Below are positions 38,161 to 46,732 of a stretch of DNA of 64,000 bases, piece after piece. The DNA lies in NCBI RefSeq assembly GCF_900101435.1, contig NZ_FMZH01000010.1, positions 124,001-188,000 on the forward strand. The letters run 5' to 3'. The number at the start of each line of letters is the position of its first letter. The first letter of the stretch is position 1. The translations under genes were made by a program, and so were the position numbers. The DNA comes from Pedobacter soli (lineage in GTDB: Bacteria > Bacteroidota > Bacteroidia > Sphingobacteriales > Sphingobacteriaceae). The notes under the pieces were generated by a model. It made no database searches. It was not told the origin of the DNA and saw nothing but the letters and a program-made list of their open reading frames with translations.

Positions 38161-39951
38161 ATGAAAAATAAAATTATCAAAATCAGCACGGTAATGATCG
38201 CTACGACATTGCTTTTCAATTCTGGTTGTAAAAAATATTTGGATCAGGTGCCCAATGACAGGATTACCATTGATCAGGTTTTCCAAAAAAAAGGCCCCTC
38301 AGAGCAATATCTGGCTAACGTATACAGCTATGTTGACGACCTTTCTGACACCTGGAACGGTACCCCATGGGAAGGAAATACTGATGAAATAGATATCACC
38401 TGGAGTAAATACAATAATTATAGCCTAAACATGGGGAATATCAGTCCCACAAATGCACTTTTTGACAGGTGGGGATATTATTACAAAGGAATAAGATCGG
38501 CAACCTATTTTATCAATCATATCGATGGCAATAAAGAAATAATTGCCTTAAATGGGCAGCAGTTAATAGATCAGTACAAAGCTGAAGCACGTTTTTTAAG
38601 GGCTTATTATTATTTTCTACTCATGCGCCAATACGGCCCTGTGGTATTGGTGGGGGAAACTGAAATTCCTGTTGATATTCCATCTGCTGAAATGCAGTTT
38701 CCGCGCAGTACTTACGATGAGTGCGTAAATTATGTGGTTAGCGAACTGGATAAAGCTGCGGCAGTTTTACCCCGCGTGCCTTCAAGTAATGGCCAGGCAA
38801 GCAACAACGAATTTGGGAGGGCCACTGTTGGTATGGCTTTGGCTGTAAAATCGCGGTTGTTACTTTACGCTGCCAGTCCGGAATTTAATGGCAACACCGA
38901 TTTTGCAAGTTTCAAAAATAAAGATGGCAAAGTGCTGATTAACCAGACTTACGATCAACAGAAATGGAAGAAAGCCGCAGATGCTGCTAAGGCGGTAATA
39001 GATCTTGGCCTCTACAATCTGTACAAAGATGCGGGCGGCGATCCACTGAAATCTTATCAGGGCATCTTTTTTGAACAGTGGAATGCAGAGCAGATTTTCG
39101 ACCGGAAATCAAACAATTTGCCAGGTTTTGATACTAATAGCATGCCGAGGCAGGCTGGCGGATGGAATGGTATCGGGGTAACCCAGGAAGCTGTTGACGC
39201 TTACTTCATGAACGACGGAAAAACCATCAGCGAATCTCCCCTTTATACTGAAACCGGTTTTACAACGGTAAATAATGTTAAGGTATATAATATGTATGTT
39301 AACCGGGAGCCCAGGTTTTATGCATCGGTAACCTATAATAACGCTGTTTTTCAAGGCGGTAACATGACTGCGGCGGCACCAATTTCATTTTTCTTTTTAG
39401 GTGGAAGCGGTAAAAACGGCCATGCAACTGACTTTACCAAAACAGGATACCTGATTAGAAAAAATGTAGGAACCCAGACTAACGATGGTTCGGGTGGAAA
39501 TGGCAGAAAACAAACCCGCACCCTGGTGCTGTTCCGTCTAGGTGAGATTTATTTAAATTACGCTGAAGCCCTTAATGAATTTTCTCCGGGCAATGCAGAT
39601 ATATTAAAATACTTAAACCTGATCCGTGAGCGCGCTGGCATTCCTCAATATGGTAGCGCTAATCTGGCAATACCTGCAAGTCAGGCCGATATGCGAACCC
39701 GTATCTGGCAAGAACGCAGGGTTGAGCTTGCTTTTGAAAGCCACCGTTGGTTTGATATCAGACGCTGGAAAATTGCCCCGCAGGTGATGGGTGATGTGCA
39801 TGGAATGGATGTAAATAAGAACGATGATACTTTTTATAAAAGGGTAGTCGCATCCACTCACATTTTTCGTGCGCCTGCATCCTATTTCTTCCCTATAAGG
39901 CAATATGAAATGGACCGTTCCAAAGATGTAGTTCAAAATCCAGGCTGGTAA
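38161..39951 (+). CDS. RagB/SusD-family outer-membrane lipoprotein
   Basis: This 596-residue lipoprotein has a lipobox ending NSGC with Cys23 lipidated. SusD features include YKAEARFLRAYYYFLLMRQY near residue 140 and the C-terminal LVLFRLGEIYLNYAEALNE, then YLNLIRERAGIP and WQERRVELAFESHRWFDIRR. It is the surface glycan-binding partner of the preceding SusC protein. The ATG at 38161 is chosen; an upstream TTG at 38146 would place the start 3 nt after the SusC stop and add five residues. Confidence 0.95.
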   Translation: MKNKIIKISTVMIATTLLFNSGCKKYLDQVPNDRITIDQVFQKKGPSEQYLANVYSYVDDLSDTWNGTPWEGNTDEIDITWSKYNNYSLNMGNISPTNALFDRWGYYYKGIRSATYFINHIDGNKEIIALNGQQLIDQYKAEARFLRAYYYFLLMRQYGPVVLVGETEIPVDIPSAEMQFPRSTYDECVNYVVSELDKAAAVLPRVPSSNGQASNNEFGRATVGMALAVKSRLLLYAASPEFNGNTDFASFKNKDGKVLINQTYDQQKWKKAADAAKAVIDLGLYNLYKDAGGDPLKSYQGIFFEQWNAEQIFDRKSNNLPGFDTNSMPRQAGGWNGIGVTQEAVDAYFMNDGKTISESPLYTETGFTTVNNVKVYNMYVNREPRFYASVTYNNAVFQGGNMTAAAPISFFFLGGSGKNGHATDFTKTGYLIRKNVGTQTNDGSGGNGRKQTRTLVLFRLGEIYLNYAEALNEFSPGNADILKYLNLIRERAGIPQYGSANLAIPASQADMRTRIWQERRVELAFESHRWFDIRRWKIAPQVMGDVHGMDVNKNDDTFYKRVVASTHIFRAPASYFFPIRQYEMDRSKDVVQNPGW

Positions 39952-39978
39952 TTCGTCATCTTATTAGATTTTAAAATT

Positions 39979-40965
39979 ATGATAACTCAAAATAAATATA
40001 AAATCCTTTTCATCCTGCTGGGATTAATAAATGCAACAGCCTGGTATGGTTGCAAAGACGAGGTTGATCTTCCCGATCAACCCATCGATAGTTATACCAG
40101 TGTTTACATGCCACAGGGAGTAAATGGGGCTGTTACCACAACACTTAAGGTAAAAGATAACCTCGTACAAACAGCTGTTTATGGTGCGGCCTATGGTGGC
40201 TACGGAGTGCCAGATGCAGATGTACCGGTAAGTTTTAAAGTAGATAATGGACTGGTTGCCTCGTATAATACTGCTAATAAAACAAATTACCAGGTTTTGC
40301 CGGCAAGTTCATACGCCCTTTCGGCCACAACTTCATTTATCCCTAAGGGCAAAACCAGCAGTGAACCGCTTAAAATTACCTTTAAGGCAAAAGGTGATGG
40401 AGCGATGGATGCCTTTAAGACTTACCTGTTGCCCATTACCATTTCAAGTCCGGCAGTTAAAGTAAAAGAATCGCTTAAAACAGTGTATTATATTGTAAGG
40501 GCATTACCGGATTTAGCTGACTATCCGGCTTATGAACGTTCAAAATTTGCAATTGCCGGGTTTTCTTCGCAGGAAGCCAATGGCGAAGGACCAAATAACG
40601 GCAGGGCAGTTTTTGTACTTGATGGAGATAATAATACATTCTGGCACTCGCAGTGGCAAGGAACTTCGGCGCCTCCTCCACATTTCTTAACCATAGATAT
40701 GGGCGAGGTTAAGGTTTTTCATGGATTATCTTTTCTGCCAAGACAGGGCGATCAGGGTGGTAAACCGAATGAAGTGAATGTTCAGATCAGTACCGACAAT
40801 ATCACCTGGACAGATGCGGGTAGTACGGTTTTACAGAATAATAAAAATCTTCAGACCGTATTTTTCGAACAGGGCTTTAATAAACAGGCGCGTTATTTCA
40901 AAGTAACGATCAACTCTTCTTACAGTTCGAGCGTAACACATTTGGCCGAATTGTATGCTTTTTAA
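39979..40965 (+). CDS. Surface lipoprotein, DUF1735 plus discoidin-like domain
   Basis: This 328-residue lipoprotein has Cys25 in WYGC as the lipidation site. The N-terminal part (about 38-170) resembles DUF1735, a domain common in surface glycan-binding proteins encoded after SusD. The C-terminal part (about 185-328) looks like an F5/8-type C (discoidin, CBM32-like) fold: FVLDGDNNTFWHSQW, FLTIDMGEVKVFHGLSF, VNVQISTDNITWTDAG, ARYFKVTINSS. CBM32 folds often bind galactose or GalNAc, which would agree with the GH2 and GH97 enzymes of this locus, but specificity is inferred. It lies 27 bp after the SusD gene. Confidence 0.85.
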   Translation: MITQNKYKILFILLGLINATAWYGCKDEVDLPDQPIDSYTSVYMPQGVNGAVTTTLKVKDNLVQTAVYGAAYGGYGVPDADVPVSFKVDNGLVASYNTANKTNYQVLPASSYALSATTSFIPKGKTSSEPLKITFKAKGDGAMDAFKTYLLPITISSPAVKVKESLKTVYYIVRALPDLADYPAYERSKFAIAGFSSQEANGEGPNNGRAVFVLDGDNNTFWHSQWQGTSAPPPHFLTIDMGEVKVFHGLSFLPRQGDQGGKPNEVNVQISTDNITWTDAGSTVLQNNKNLQTVFFEQGFNKQARYFKVTINSSYSSSVTHLAELYAF

Positions 40966-40991
40966 TTAATGAAAAATTGATACGCTCCCAA

Positions 40992-41041
40992 TAACCATCG
41001 TGTGCTAACCGGGCAAGTAGCCAGTTTAGTGCCGATGGTTA
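40992..41041 (+). other. Hairpin after surface-lipoprotein gene
   Basis: TAACCATCG (40992-41000) pairs with CGATGGTTA (41033-41041), 9 bp around a 32-nt loop, 27 nt after the preceding stop. There is no T-run behind it, so it is more likely an mRNA-stabilising or attenuating hairpin than a terminator. Confidence 0.3.
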
Positions 41042-41160
41042 CTAAAGTATGTTGAATCAGGAGTTACAAACATTCAATTCCTGGTGAAAGCTGGTGATAT
41101 CTGGGGTTAAGAGCGCTTATGTCAGGTTGTAATCAGCCATTAAACACAAAAATACAAATA

Positions 41161-42414
41161 ATGAAAAAACACATTTTCTATATGGTAAACACCCGATGCT
41201 TAATGAAGCGCATTCCCTTATTTTTATCAATCGCAGTACTTGTTGTACCACTATCTGTTATTGCACAAAATGTTACTCAGCAAGAAAAGGCCAGCAAACC
41301 TATTCCACCGTTAACACTGGCGGTTACTGAGGTAACAACCGGGATTCAGGCACCAACCGCTTTAGTTTTTCCCAATAAAAATGAAATCTGGGTTAGCGAA
41401 CAGTCAGGTAAGGTACGTATCATCAGCGCAGGAAAGCTTCTTGCCGAACCCTTAATTGATTTGAAAAATAAGTTAATCAAATTAAACAGGGGATATGAAG
41501 AACGAGGTTTGCTGGGGATGGCCTTACATCCTCAATATAGTGATAATAAAAAACTATATCTTTACTACGACAGGGTTTCTAAGCAGAAATCAAATCATAC
41601 CGGGGTATTGGCAGAGTACCAGCAAAATGCAGATGGGTATGTAAACGAAAATAGTGAGCGCATTATTTTAACTGTTGAGGAACCAGATGGAAACCATAAT
41701 GGTGGTTGTATACAGTTTGGTCCCGATGGATATTTATATCTTTCGCTGGGTGATGGAGGTGGTCAGGGTGATGAGCATGGTAAAATTGGCAATGGCCAGG
41801 ATCTTTGCAACTGGCATGGCAAAATCCTTCGCATCGATATCAATACTCCCACGGGGTATTTGGTGCCCAAAGATAATCCTTTTGTTAACCGGGCAGATGT
41901 AAAGCCTGAAATATGGGCTTACGGATTTAGAAACCCCTGGAGGTTTTCGTTTGACAGTTCCTCTGGTAATCTATTTGCCGGGGATGTCGGCCAATCAACC
42001 TGGGAAGAAGTAGATATTGTGGTTAAAGGTGGCAATTACGGATGGAGACTGATTGAAGGAAACCATTGCCATAATCCTGCTTCAGGTTGTGAAATTACTA
42101 AAACGATTAAACCGATTGCCGAATACCACCACAGGGAAGGAGTATCGGTAACAGGAGGATACATTTATAACGGAATGACCATACCTCAGTTGAAAGGAAA
42201 ATATTTATTTGCAGATTGGACGGGGCCTATCTATTACCTTCAAAAAAAGGGTAGCAAATGGGATCGCGGAAAGGTAACATTGAAAAATTTACCTGGTGAT
42301 TCGAAAATTACCGCGTTTGGCAGCGATGCCGCGCATGAGATTTATATTTTGACTAATACAGATACTGGTCCGGAAAATGCACATGGAGCTGTGTACAAGG
42401 TGGTTAAAAATTAA
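41161..42414 (+). CDS. PQQ-dependent sugar dehydrogenase-like protein
   Basis: This protein of about 417 residues is exported (LFLSIAVLVVPLSVIAQ). It has the six-bladed propeller features of soluble glucose/sorbosone dehydrogenases (GSDH): VFPNKNEIWVSEQSGKVRII, GLLGMALHPQY, GNHNGGCIQFGPDGYLYLSL, GKILRIDINTP, AYGFRNPWRFSFD and GDVGQSTWEEVDIV. Such enzymes oxidise sugars in the periplasm with pyrroloquinoline quinone. No PQQ synthesis genes are in the window, so the cofactor would be scavenged or made elsewhere. The start is uncertain: ATG at 41119, 41161 or 41203 are all in frame, and 41203 gives the shortest standard signal peptide. Confidence 0.8.
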   Translation: MKKHIFYMVNTRCLMKRIPLFLSIAVLVVPLSVIAQNVTQQEKASKPIPPLTLAVTEVTTGIQAPTALVFPNKNEIWVSEQSGKVRIISAGKLLAEPLIDLKNKLIKLNRGYEERGLLGMALHPQYSDNKKLYLYYDRVSKQKSNHTGVLAEYQQNADGYVNENSERIILTVEEPDGNHNGGCIQFGPDGYLYLSLGDGGGQGDEHGKIGNGQDLCNWHGKILRIDINTPTGYLVPKDNPFVNRADVKPEIWAYGFRNPWRFSFDSSSGNLFAGDVGQSTWEEVDIVVKGGNYGWRLIEGNHCHNPASGCEITKTIKPIAEYHHREGVSVTGGYIYNGMTIPQLKGKYLFADWTGPIYYLQKKGSKWDRGKVTLKNLPGDSKITAFGSDAAHEIYILTNTDTGPENAHGAVYKVVKN

Positions 42415-42546
42415 CCTGAAATACAAAAGAAAATAAACCCCGGACTTCAAGAAGTTTAACCTAAAAGAAAGAATAAATACCACAACTGAAATTAAATTAT
42501 AAACTTTAAGACTCAAAAAATAAGCAACACACAACCTAAATTATAC

Positions 42547-44511
42547 ATGAATTTTTTTAAACAAATTACATTTTGCCTGATTAAGCTGACCATACTATCA
42601 GTTCAGCTGCGGGCACAATCAAAACCGATCGATTTAGCATCTCCCAATGGCGAAATAAAGCTGTCGGTTAGCCTTGGCGATAAAATTTATTATGCAATAG
42701 CAGGGCGAAACGAGGAATTGCTGAGTAAAAATGCACTTTCACTAAGCCTGAAAACAGGAACGCTTGGCGAAAACCCGAAATTAATATCAACCAGGAAAAC
42801 GAAAGGGGATGGGGTAATCAAACCTTATGTTGCTTTAAAGTTCTCTACCGTAAAAAATGACTATAATGGCTTAATCTTAACTTTTAAAGGCGATTATGCT
42901 GTTGAATTCCGTGTTTTTGATGACGGAGCGGCTTATCGTTTTATTACAACTAAAAAAGGAGAGGTTGAAGTGCTTAACGAACAGTTCGCGGTAAATTTTC
43001 CGAGCGATTACCTGTTGCATGTACAGCAGAATAATGGCTTTAAAACCGCTTACGAAGAGGCCTATCAGCATATCGAATCAAAAGACTGGAAAACCACCGA
43101 TAAAATGGCCAATCTGCCCCTTTTAATCGATACCAGAAAGAAATATAAAATTCTCATCAGCGAATCTGATCTTTCCGATTATCCCGCACTTTTTTTAAAA
43201 GGCAATGGTAATAACGGTTTGGAAGGTACTTTTCCCAAAGCTCCGCTTGAATTTGCCCCAGATGGCGATCGTAGTCAGAAAATCACCAAATCAGCCGACT
43301 ATATTGCAAAAACCAAAGGCACCAGGAATTTTCCATGGCGTTATTTTGTAATCACTGCTGATGACAAACAGTTAATGGAAAACACCATGACCTTAAAACT
43401 TGCTGCAAAAAGCGAAATCGCAGATCCAAGCTGGATTAAGCCGGGGCAGGCCAGTTGGGAATGGTGGAATGATGCTACCCCCTACGGACCTGATGTGAAT
43501 TTTGTCTCAGGATATAACCTGGACACCTATAAATACTACATCGACTTTGCTTCCAAATACGGAATAAAATATATTGTTATGGACGAAGGTTGGGCTAAGA
43601 GCACTACAGATCCATATACCCCAAATCCAAAAGTAGATGTTAAGGAGCTGATCCGCTATGGCAAAACCAAAAATGTTGACATTATGCTTTGGCTAACCTG
43701 GTTAACTGTGCATAATAACATGGGTTTATTTAAAACCTTTCATGATTGGGGAATTAAAGGCGTAAAAATCGATTTTATGGATCGCAGCGACCAATGGATG
43801 GTAAACTACTACGAAGATGTAGTGAAAGAGGCAGCTAAACATCAGATTTTTGTAGATTTTCATGGTTCATTTAAACCTGCAGGCCTGGAATATAAATACC
43901 CGAATTTGATTTCGTATGAAGGGGTGAGGGGATTAGAACAAATGGGCGGATGTACGCCAGATAACAGTGTATTCTTACCTTTTATGCGTAATGCTGTAGG
44001 GCCGATGGACTTTACGCCCGGCGCAATGCTCAATATGCAACCAGAAGTAAACCGGGCTGTTAGACCGAATGCAACTGGTGTAGGTACCAGGGCCTACCAA
44101 ATGGCCCTTTATGTGGTTTTTGAAAGTGGTATTCAAATGCTGGCCGATAATCCAACCCTTTACTACAAAAACCCTGATTGTACAGAATTTATTGCCAGTG
44201 TACCCACCACCTGGGACGAGACCAAAGCCCTGGCTGCTGTTGCCGGCGAAGTGGCTGTTGTGGCCAAACGCAAAGGGGCACAATGGTTTATCGGTGGAAT
44301 AGTTAATGGTAAAGAAAAGGAAAGAAACATTGAGCTGAATTTTGATTTTCTTGAAAAAGATAAGACCTATACCATGACTTATTTTGAAGATGGTATAAAT
44401 GCCGGAAAACAGGCAATGGACTATAGGAAAAAAACGGTTCAGGTTAAAGCAGGTGATCACATCGCTATAAAAATGGTCCGCAACGGCGGATTTGCCGCTA
44501 TATTAAAGTAA
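42547..44511 (+). CDS. GH97 glycoside hydrolase, retaining type
   Basis: This 654-residue secreted enzyme has a signal peptide ending LRAQ. It has an N-terminal beta-super-sandwich (about 25-285), a TIM barrel (about 290-560, with GQASWEWWND and YIVMDEGWAK) and a C-terminal beta domain. GH97 holds inverting alpha-glucosidases such as SusB and retaining alpha-galactosidases such as BT1871. Here Asp409 in GVKIDFMDRSDQ is at the position of the retaining nucleophile, and Glu458 in YEGVRG suits the acid/base. This favours an alpha-galactosidase-like or other retaining activity. The family also uses calcium. It lies 132 bp after the sugar dehydrogenase gene. Confidence 0.9.
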   Translation: MNFFKQITFCLIKLTILSVQLRAQSKPIDLASPNGEIKLSVSLGDKIYYAIAGRNEELLSKNALSLSLKTGTLGENPKLISTRKTKGDGVIKPYVALKFSTVKNDYNGLILTFKGDYAVEFRVFDDGAAYRFITTKKGEVEVLNEQFAVNFPSDYLLHVQQNNGFKTAYEEAYQHIESKDWKTTDKMANLPLLIDTRKKYKILISESDLSDYPALFLKGNGNNGLEGTFPKAPLEFAPDGDRSQKITKSADYIAKTKGTRNFPWRYFVITADDKQLMENTMTLKLAAKSEIADPSWIKPGQASWEWWNDATPYGPDVNFVSGYNLDTYKYYIDFASKYGIKYIVMDEGWAKSTTDPYTPNPKVDVKELIRYGKTKNVDIMLWLTWLTVHNNMGLFKTFHDWGIKGVKIDFMDRSDQWMVNYYEDVVKEAAKHQIFVDFHGSFKPAGLEYKYPNLISYEGVRGLEQMGGCTPDNSVFLPFMRNAVGPMDFTPGAMLNMQPEVNRAVRPNATGVGTRAYQMALYVVFESGIQMLADNPTLYYKNPDCTEFIASVPTTWDETKALAAVAGEVAVVAKRKGAQWFIGGIVNGKEKERNIELNFDFLEKDKTYTMTYFEDGINAGKQAMDYRKKTVQVKAGDHIAIKMVRNGGFAAILK

Positions 44512-44537
44512 CTTTCATACATAAGTATCCCTGACCG

Positions 44538-44578
44538 AAACTCCTCCCGATTTTTATTCGCGAGGAGTTTTCGTTTTT
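44538..44578 (+). terminator. Terminator after GH97 gene
   Basis: AAACTCCTC (44538-44546) and GAGGAGTTT (44562-44570) form a 9-bp stem around a 15-nt loop, followed by TCGTTTTT. It lies 26 nt after the GH97 stop and ends the main glycan operon. Confidence 0.85.
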
Positions 44579-44846
44579 ATCAGCCTATACATCCAAAGTA
44601 TTTAATCTGCCATTCGGAATTGTTGTCTATACTTTTCAGTCAAGTTTAAGTTAGCCTTTTGAGATTTACGTGCTTTCATCCACCTAAAAGCATGTGAAGT
44701 CAAAAAATATGAATGATAAGACAAATTTGATCTGTTATTAAGCATTTAATTTGTCTTATTAATTTGTTTTCAAGGAGTTATTGAAACGGATTTTTCGATT
44801 TTAAGAATTTTTTAAACCGAATATATAAACCTTAAATTTTTACTTT
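44579..44846. other. Promoter region of GH76 gene
   Basis: Together with the terminator before it this makes a 335-bp gap between genes. It contains the perfect inverted repeat described at 44716-44759. No small gene is visible, and no promoter word matches well. Confidence 0.45.
44716..44759. promoter_or_regulatory. Perfect 12-bp inverted repeat before GH76
   Basis: ATAAGACAAATT (44716-44727) and AATTTGTCTTAT (44748-44759) are exact reverse complements separated by 20 nt, about 87 nt before the GH76 start. No T-run follows, and the centres are 32 nt apart, as in the repeat before GH2. It is a candidate binding site for a dimeric regulator. Confidence 0.5.
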
Positions 44847-46469
44847 ATGAGACACCAAAATCTGAATCGCAGAATGGTTTACGCACTATTTTGCTTGTTC
44901 GTTACCGCCCTTAATTTTACTTCCTGTAAAAAATCCGATCCGGAGCTATCCGATTTAACCCTTAAAAATTCAAAATCCCAAATGGCTGTAGGCCCTAATG
45001 CCTTACTGTTGGATGTTAATGCCAACGCAGATGCAGCTTTCGATGCTTACAATACTAGTTTTCTGGTCACTTCAGGAAATACGCAGTATTACAAAGAAGC
45101 GCTCAACGTTTCATCAAAAGATTATTTTTGGCGACAGGCCCTAGACATACAAATGGTTGAAGATGTTTATCTCAGAACCAAGAGTGCTGCACATAAAACT
45201 TTGATTACCAATTTGCTGAATACATTTTTGCAGCAAAATCAAGGTAGCGGCAGTTTGTACGACTGGGATTGGAACGATTATAATGATGACCTCCAATGGG
45301 CTGGCATTGCCTTTGCCCGCGGTTATCAGATTACCGGAAATACAACTTTTTTAAATCAGGCCAAATATGCCTTTAACCGAAGCTACGATCGTGGATGGAC
45401 CACCGAATTAGATGGTGGTTTATGGTGGGATGTTTCTCATCAGGACAAGTCGGGTTTGAGCAATAATCCCGAAATGATTTTGGGTTGCTATATTTACGAA
45501 GCGACCAAAGATATTACCTATTTAAATAAGTCAATTGCGATATACAATTGGGTGAAGTCTAAACTCTACAATGCGTCAACCGGCGCTGTTTACGAAAATA
45601 TTTTACCCAACGGCACAGTAAGCTCTTCTGCCAATGTTTATAATATAGGTGCTTTTGTAGGGGCAGCCAATCATCTTCACCGGTTAACGGGCAACTCTTT
45701 GTATTACGATGATGCCAAACGATCGGTTGATTACGTCAGGAATAACAAAACAGTAAATGGCATTTTGACAAACGGAACGCGACAAGGTACCTGGCAGTCG
45801 GAATTTGTGAGAGCGTTAGGCGAATTTGTTAGAGACAACAATCTTTGGAGTACTTATTATACCTGGATGAAACAAAATGCAGATGCCGCATGGAGTGTTA
45901 GGCGAACAGATAAAAACCTGATCTGGAACACCTGGACAGCAAACACACCAAGCGATAACATCACTACCGCTTTGGAATGTGTGGGAGGAGTTATTATGCA
46001 GCAGGTAACTCCAATTACTCAGCCGGCCGGCATCGTTAACAACTCGATATATAGATTAAGCCCAAAAATTAATGCTAACAGCGCTTTGGATATACTTGGA
46101 ACACCAATTGGATCGCTTGCTGAGATCTGGCAATGGAATGCTGGGCCAAATCAAAAATTTAAACTCATTTCTGCTGATTATGGATATTACAGGCTGGTTC
46201 CTCAGCACAATACAAATGCATCATTAGATGTTACAGGGGCAAATCCGGCAAACGATACGCCGATTGAAATTTATACTACTCAAAACAATAATTCGGCTCA
46301 ATTATTTAAGCTCGTATATGATTATGACGGATACTACAAATTGAAACCTAAATGTGCGCCATCAAGCTGCCTCAATGTAAAGGCCAATAATCCGGCAGAT
46401 GGAGCAAAAATAGTATTGTGGCAAGAGGCGAATGGAGATAATGAGCGTTTTTCTTTAAGCATGCAATAA
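44847..46469 (+). CDS. GH76 alpha-1,6-mannanase-like lipoprotein with ricin lectin domain
   Basis: This 540-residue lipoprotein has lipidation at Cys27 (NFTSC). The GH76 (alpha/alpha)6 barrel spans about 50-385 and carries the catalytic aspartate pair Asp147-Asp148 in YNDDLQWAGIAFARGY, with LDGGLWWDV and NVYNIGAFVGA in the expected order. The C-terminal region (about 395-540) has three repeats of a ricin-B-type trefoil (YRLSPKINANSALDI, YYRLVPQHNTNASLDV, YYKLKPKCAPSSCLNV). GH76 enzymes cut the alpha-1,6 backbone of yeast and other fungal mannans. The lipobox suggests surface or periplasmic anchoring. It has a terminator on each side and its own candidate operator, so it is a single-gene unit beside the galactoside-type locus. 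Confidence 0.9.
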   Translation: MRHQNLNRRMVYALFCLFVTALNFTSCKKSDPELSDLTLKNSKSQMAVGPNALLLDVNANADAAFDAYNTSFLVTSGNTQYYKEALNVSSKDYFWRQALDIQMVEDVYLRTKSAAHKTLITNLLNTFLQQNQGSGSLYDWDWNDYNDDLQWAGIAFARGYQITGNTTFLNQAKYAFNRSYDRGWTTELDGGLWWDVSHQDKSGLSNNPEMILGCYIYEATKDITYLNKSIAIYNWVKSKLYNASTGAVYENILPNGTVSSSANVYNIGAFVGAANHLHRLTGNSLYYDDAKRSVDYVRNNKTVNGILTNGTRQGTWQSEFVRALGEFVRDNNLWSTYYTWMKQNADAAWSVRRTDKNLIWNTWTANTPSDNITTALECVGGVIMQQVTPITQPAGIVNNSIYRLSPKINANSALDILGTPIGSLAEIWQWNAGPNQKFKLISADYGYYRLVPQHNTNASLDVTGANPANDTPIEIYTTQNNNSAQLFKLVYDYDGYYKLKPKCAPSSCLNVKANNPADGAKIVLWQEANGDNERFSLSMQ

Positions 46470-46553
46470 ATTGATGGTTTTTTCAATTTGAAGATGACTT
46501 ATTATGCCAAAATGCTTCATGAAACACCAGATTGGTTTTTTTGATTAAAAATC

Positions 46554-46583
46554 GCCCTTCAGTATATTCTGAAGGGCTTTTTT
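46554..46583 (+). terminator. Terminator after GH76 gene
   Basis: GCCCTTCAG (46554-46562) and CTGAAGGGC (46569-46577) form a perfect 9-bp stem around a 6-nt loop, followed by a six-T run. It lies 84 nt after the GH76 stop. Confidence 0.9.
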
Positions 46584-46732
46584 GTGACTTTTAACCTGTT
46601 TTAATCTTTGAGAAGTTCATTTCGTAAATACCCTATAATGGGGATATAGCATTTAAAATGATCAGTGTATTTTTGGTTGCAGAGACAATCATAAACTACG
46701 GAAAAACCAGACAGACTTAATTGCATATAACC

